Positions 59,401-64,000 of a stretch of 64,000 nt of DNA are shown one piece after another (the first letter of the stretch is position 1; each line of letters starts with the position of its first letter). The translations under genes were made by a program, and so were the position numbers. The DNA is from Whitmania pigra (Eukaryota; Annelida; Clitellata; Hirudinida; Haemopidae), in contig JAJTWR010000266.1 of the NCBI GenBank assembly GCA_021613335.1, forward strand, positions 5,337,501 to 5,401,500, read 5' to 3'. The notes beneath the pieces were generated by a model. The model was not told where the DNA came from. It saw nothing but the letters and a program-made list of their open reading frames with translations, and ran no database searches.

Positions 59401-62400
59401 AAACAGTAAGGACCATAATTTTCCACATTTATTAAAATCAAATCTTTAAACTACTATTTAAATAAAAGTCAATAAAGCCTGTTATCTCCTTTCTTAGTAA
59501 TTAACTCTTGCACTTTATTTTTTAATAAATCTAAGAATGATTTTAAGGTCTTTTCATCCACTTCCTTTTTCCACTTCGATTTTTTATTTATTCCTCAAGA
59601 AGACAAGTTCGGATGAACAACAATGGAATCCGAACAACAAGTCCGGATCCACCATCTCATTTGCCCTGTTTACTCGGATCTTTTTGTGCCACTTTGTCAG
59701 AAGTGATTTTTTCTGATACTTAACAAAAGAGCAGAAAACTACTCTGAAGGCATCTGACTGTAGGCTTACTTATTTACTTATCTCAAAATTTAGCCTATTT
59801 TTTAAGTCTCTTGTTAAATTCCATTGAAAACATATCTGGCGTTTGTTCAGTTTTGACGTTTTACTGGAAAACGTTTTTGTTCTATAATTTTCAACAACAT
59901 TCAAATAACATCGTATAGCCTTTCTAAAGCGATTAAAATCTTTAGAAATTTCTGAAATTGACAAATTCAAGTTTTTAAGGGCCATTGCTTGTATATTTCA
60001 ATTTCTTTCCAGAAACCATCTACAATAAAGTAAACTACCTGCACTCTTTGCACAAGCAAAATTATGGACATAAAGCACTTTACATAGAGACTTGTTATAA
60101 TCAGCTTTTGTTAGTCCTGTAATAGAAATTATTTCCAGGACTGGAAGAGATGAATATCTCGAAAAACAGCATCAAAGTCACCCATACCGACGAAATTCCT
60201 TTTATTGTATTATTAATTAAACATTGGCCTGTGTCGATTATAGTGCGTTTAAAAATGTTACAAGTACTCATTTATTTTAGCATGACACCTAAAATATTGA
60301 ATTCATTAATGACGAATTTGGAATTTATATATACATAAAAATATTAAACACTTGTGCAAAATATCTTTTCAATTATGGCTGGAATTTCATCAAAACTTCA
60401 TTTTTAGGCCGTGAAAAAAAAAGGTTACAAGCAACTAAATTTATGGCCAAATATCACACATTTAATTTTTATAATTTTTAATACATTATTTTTTAGCTCT
60501 CCCAGCTTTCCTTTCGCGAAATGTGCTTTTCTATCTCTATATATTTCATTGTAATCATTTCCTAAACATATTCAATTAAGCTGAGCTATGGGGATGATCA
60601 GCTCATAAACTCGATTTTTTAACTGGAAAACTTTTCTGAACAACTTGGAAATATGTACAGATATGTTATCCTTCTAAAATATAAAGTTATTATCATATCA
60701 ATTTTTAAAAACTGGTGACTCTCCAGTTTATATAGGCTAAAGATGTCATGCATTCTGATGAAATTCCATCCCGGACCCCAAGCAAGCTGTCTGCTAATAT
60801 TTCTCATTTAATCTATGGAGATGGCATTGGTAGCATTGGCTTCCATCCCCATTAAATTATTTTTGTTCAAAAGATCTGAAAATGACCATTTCGTTGGCCC
60901 TAGACTTTTTCGTGATTTTGCATGGCAAGTATTATAATGTGGTTTCTTTGAAGAAGCTTGTAAATATTTTCCAATGGATAAATCATCAGAAACATAAAGT
61001 GCTTGTAATTTTTTTCTATAGCCTAATTAGAATGCTTTGACAAATTTACACGCATTATTCGTCCAATTAAAATAAATTTTTTCATTCAAATTATTAAAAG
61101 TAATACTAAAATTAAGTGATGGCTCTAGCCCAGGAGTGGGCAAACTTTTACGGAGGGCCACATTGAAAACTTTATTGCTATCGGGGGGCCGCATATATAT
61201 TTTGCCTATTAATCTACTTCAATAATAATTTACAACGTATGAAAATATGAGTTAATGATAATAACCATGTATTTGTCATTTTATTTCACATGCACATTAC
61301 ATTTTCAAATACAAACTAAACCAGTTGTTAATTTGGTAATATGATTTTACTATTCGTAATTATTTCAAAAAAAAGTTTATTGTTACCTGTCATAATTATT
61401 ATGAAGACGAAGACTGACCGGCAAGTATGTAACTGTTCACAATTTTGGATAATGTTCTTGAACTGTGGAACAAGTTTACTGGTTGTGATTCGCATGACTG
61501 AGTTCAATTTGCAGTCTGTCAACATCGATCTGTTCTTAGACTTATTTATGTTATACAAGAAAAAGCTCGCTCACAAATGTATGTGGACCTAAATAGTGAC
61601 AAAAGTTTGGCAGCAAAATGTTTTAGGTATGGAAATGCCGCTGCTGGCAAATATCCATAAAACTCCAGCAGAAGATGTGACTTGAACTTCTCCTTCAGGT
61701 CATAATCTGCTTGTAGGTCTAGCAGCTCTAACTGTACATCCTCTGGGGCTGAATCAGCTTCTGCACTAAATGGCGAACTGAGGATATTGAAGAGTGGGCC
61801 GCATAACATACTCTGGCCATAGTTTTCCCACCCCTGCTCTAGCCTTTTTATACGCACTGTATTAGCTCAATGATTTGCGGTAATGGCAACGTTCACAATG
61901 TCGTATTCTCAACATCTGCAATCACAGGCAGGGAACGTACATGGATAGGGGCGTTAGGAAAATGGACGGGCGATTGTAGTGCAAATCATCTTAGTTATGC
62001 AACGGACTTTAATCAAATAAATAAATTGTAGAGCCGGCCTAATCATCTTCCTCATCAACAACAACGTAGTGCCTGTATTTGTCCTTATTCATAAACTTAT
62101 GCTGTTTCGGATGCAAAAGGCAATCGAAATATCGGCTTAACACAAATCCAACACTATTCATATCGGCAATTTTGTCAAAATCATCCTTTTTACTTTTGTA
62201 TATACAGTTATTTAGTTATTATGACAATAACTGTGTTAATATCATTACATTAAATTAGATCGCCTGGATACGGAGCAACTGGAATTAGAGTCAGAGTGGC
62301 AAACAGTCGCCAACTTCACTGACAGGATATTTTTCTGGGTCTTCTCTCTTCTAAGTATTATTGTACATACATCACTTTTCGTGCACATGGCTCCTGAGGG

Positions 62401-62422
62401 CATCCTACCAAACCAAATTTGA
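56489..62422 (+). CDS. nicotinic acetylcholine receptor subunit, alpha-type
   Basis: Eight exons in phase: 56489-56534, 56647-56795, 57200-57244, 57435-57544, 57636-57876, 58256-58553, 58781-59074, 62259-62422. They give 448 residues. Exon 3 (45 bp) and exon 4 (110 bp) have the sizes conserved in animal receptor genes. A signal peptide (1-17) comes first. The Cys-loop runs from C150 to C164 (CTLNIKYFPFDKQSC). Loop B has SWTHNG. Loop C YYACCKEPYPD has the vicinal Cys pair (215-216) that defines alpha subunits. TM1-TM3 follow, with GEKVNLEMTILLALVVFLL as pore helix 2, then a short Ser-rich cytoplasmic loop and TM4 (FFWVFSLLSIIVHTSLF). The GEK at the pore mouth predicts a cation channel. Loop A has Ser where Tyr is usual and loop D has Ala where Trp is usual. 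Introns 3 and 5 begin with GC. Intron 7 (3.2 kb) holds transposons, and an extra loop exon in it cannot be excluded. Confidence 0.93.
59480..59985 (-). pseudogene. probable Tc1/mariner transposase remnant in receptor intron 7
   Basis: On the minus strand from 59985: LSISEISKDFNRFRKAIRCY, then LNVVENYRTKTFSSKTSKLN. This resembles the helix-turn-helix start of Tc1 transposases (LS.R.IA..L.RS...V..FL.N...YG). Farther on, broken frames give QKKSLLTKWHKKIRVNRANE, as in the KPLLS..NK..RLEFA block. No terminal repeats were identified. Confidence 0.4.
61131..61836. mobile_element. hAT element (Charlie/GTF2IRD2-like), perfect 8-bp target duplication
   Basis: The 706-bp insert starts CAGGAGTGGGCAAAC and ends GTTTTCCCACCCCTG (complement CAGGGGTGGGAAAAC, 13 of 15). 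It is flanked by CTCTAGCC at 61123-61130 and 61837-61844. It lies in intron 7 of the receptor gene and carries the end of a broken transposase on its minus strand. Confidence 0.95.
61395..61836 (-). pseudogene. hAT transposase C-terminal end, frameshifted
   Basis: The minus-strand frame reads DVQLELLDLQADYDLKEKF, then LPAAAFPYLKHFAAKLLSLF and STYICERAFS. After a stop and frame change it continues NINKSKNRSMLTDCKLNSV and MRITTSKLVP. This is the conserved end of GTF2IRD2/ZBED-like hAT transposases (LFGSTYLCEQ.FS.MN..KS..RS.LTD..L...LRI). The copy is not functional. Confidence 0.85.
61985..62036 (+). repeat. SINE tail fragment (family 2)
   Basis: Contains TTAGTTATGCAACGGACTTT followed by AATCAAATAAATAAA. 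This matches the minus-strand insert at 12626-12675 almost base for base and resembles the tail of the SINE at 15660-15790. Confidence 0.65.
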
Positions 62423-63002
62423 CATTTAGTAGCAGTAACATGTTAAATGGACCTAAATTGTCCGTTTGAATGGTTTTAACTTTGCTTAGCGTAGATAGTG
62501 ATAAAATTTATGTCGCAAAATCTGGCGTTAAGATTTGAAGTGTCAAAGAGTTAAAATTTGGAACTCTCTCATCGTTTTATCCATAACTTACAGTCGATTC
62601 ACGTCAACGATTAAGACTTTACTCCATTCCCTTTTTACAATTTACGTGAAAGTTCTGATTCATTATCATATGAACACCAATGTTCGATGACAATTGCGCA
62701 CATAGAGAATTGCGCAATACATAAACGATTGCGCATTATTCTGTATGCACTGTATGTTATGATAAACTATTTGCATGCTTTTGAGTACTTGTCTACTCGA
62801 CCAAAAACTGGCAACCAATGTTTACAAAAACTGTGTAGCGCATTCTATCCTTCTCTTGTTTTTGTGTACATTTCATTAACAGTGGCTCAAGGGATTTGAG
62901 TTAAAATTGAGTTAAAAAGTTAAAATTGTCCGTTATCCAAATTAGTATTTGAATTACATGGAGCACGCCACCAGTCTACCATAAAACTAGCATATGAGTA
63001 CC
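62423..63002. other. 3' flank of the receptor gene
   Basis: No conserved coding sequence seen. A 70-codon plus frame at 62687-62899 has no family pattern. Confidence 0.4.
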
Positions 63003-63085
63003 AGGGTCGTCATTTCAGCATCTTCCAAAAGAGGGCAAACCCTCGCACAACTTGAGAAGATAACCTTTTCTTGTTTCTAAATTTA
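63003..63085 (+). repeat. dispersed repeat, same family as 24150-24345
   Basis: Shares GTCATTTCAGCAT(C/T)TTCCA, GAGGGCAAACCCT and CTTGAGAAGAT-like words with the 24150 copy. Truncated on the right. Confidence 0.5.
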
Positions 63086-63189
63086 GAATACTTATAAATA
63101 AATATGGCTAAAAATCAGAGAATGAATGAAGTTATAACAATCATGATTACAGTCCAAATATTTTCTAGATTTTTGTATGGCAGAATACC

Positions 63190-63810
63190 TGATGATGTCA
63201 CTGAAGTTAATTCACGCATTCGGCACATCTAACTCGATGCTCATGATAGCCATATTTACAAGTCGTATCCTTCCCAATCAAGTTTAAAGAATGTGATGTA
63301 CAAGGAATCCAGAACACAATACTGTTCTCTTTCAAAACCAATTTTACAATTAAGTATACAATTAAGTACAATTGCCAATAAACCATTCTACTTGCCACTC
63401 ATTGCAGGTGCATTGTCGTAGCTTTGCCCTCAACAGTTTCCCAGGTCTAGGTCATGTATTTTCAGAAAATCCTTCAAGCATTGCACATCTCTTGAGCGCC
63501 TTGGCCTTTGTTTGCCATAAATGCTAAGCCATGTTCGGTAACAAATTTAATCATTGTATTCACTAGCTTCACCATCATGCAATTATAAATTGCACAAATT
63601 GGTTCATAAAAGTATCAATCGCAGCTTATGCCAATAATTAACTGGATAATCATTCGTCTGCATATCAGTTTCCCACTACTGTCACAAGGGAGCATAACTT
63701 CAAAGGAGGAACTGCAAAATATCATCGACAGGCTCACATAAAATAAAAAAATGAAAATCCGAGAAAACAGTTTTGACAAGTTATGGAAGACACCCACTTA
63801 AGACACGACA
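63190..63810 (-). pseudogene. degenerate hAT transposase (ZMYM1-like)
   Basis: The minus strand shows, across broken frames, FLKIHDLDLGNC, GQSYDNAPAMSGK followed by a stop, NGLLAIV, and PCTSHSLNLIGKD. These are the central blocks of ZMYM1-like hAT transposases (RGQSYDNA..MSG..NG....I and PC..HSLNL.G). Several stops and frame changes make it dead. Confidence 0.75.
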
Positions 63811-64000
63811 TGACCAAAATAAATAGTTTCAATAAAATGCCTTTCGATTTATTTATGCAGGCACATAACCCATTCGGCAAACCTGAACACCAAATAAAGA
63901 ATGCCGATAATGTGATATTCCACTGGCTGTGGTTAGGTGTCACATTTAACAGCAGCCCAAGGCTTTTATCACTTAGGGTCTTAAGGACTCAAAACATCAT

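Noticed and set aside
60121..60338. Extra receptor loop exon after TTCCAG at about 60136
   Set aside because: The following frame has no receptor-like sequence and soon stops. The join from 59074 to 62259 is already in phase.

Overview
This window looks like a piece of an intron-rich, A+T-rich invertebrate animal genome, with no prokaryotic gene structure. Coding exons are short and joined by GT-AG introns of about 50 bp to 3 kb. The spaces between genes carry simple-sequence arrays, tRNA-derived SINEs, LINE remnants and many short DNA transposons. Species cannot be fixed from the sequence. The gene set and the repeats (SINE ends of the type used by L2-clade LINEs, hAT, Tc1/pogo-like and piggyBac-like elements) fit a marine invertebrate. 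A tunicate or another invertebrate deuterostome is only a guess. All exon models below were built by hand from splice sites, reading phase and remembered family patterns; none has been tested against RNA data.

Layout. Minus strand from the left: an ALDH8A1-type aldehyde dehydrogenase (2524-5434), a LENG9-like RNA-end protein with RWD, MJ1316 and 2H phosphoesterase domains (6830-8258), a TMCO6/importin-alpha-like ARM-repeat protein (9458-12291), and a FOXK forkhead factor (16887-22989). FOXK is divergent from a plus-strand ZCCHC8 gene (26443-31157). Next comes a very large NACHT plus WD40 gene of the NWD1/NWD2 type (32658-42348, 21 exons). It converges on an unrecognised single-exon minus gene (42547-43752). 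A plus-strand gene with the two RGS domains of AKAP10 follows (44290-49067), then a minus TMEM50 gene (50052-53431), then a plus-strand nicotinic acetylcholine receptor alpha-type subunit (56489-62422).

The genes do not form a pathway or cluster. They are ordinary conserved metazoan genes: tryptophan catabolism, RNA surveillance (ZCCHC8 of the NEXT complex), transcription (FOXK), signalling scaffolds and a ligand-gated channel. The mobile elements are unusually readable. Three hAT elements have perfect 8-bp target duplications, a fourth has 7 of 8, one Tc1/pogo-like element has TA duplications and a nested SINE, a 122-bp element is flanked by TTAA, and a 50-bp retroposed SINE tail has a 13-bp duplication. 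Several hAT transposases survive only as broken C-terminal pieces.

No clearly new multi-gene system was found. The most interesting items are the RWD-MJ1316-2H architecture, the receptor subunit that has lost two binding-site aromatics and seems to use two GC-AG introns, the AKAP10 homologue that appears to stop before the PKA-anchoring helix, and the layered transposon record.
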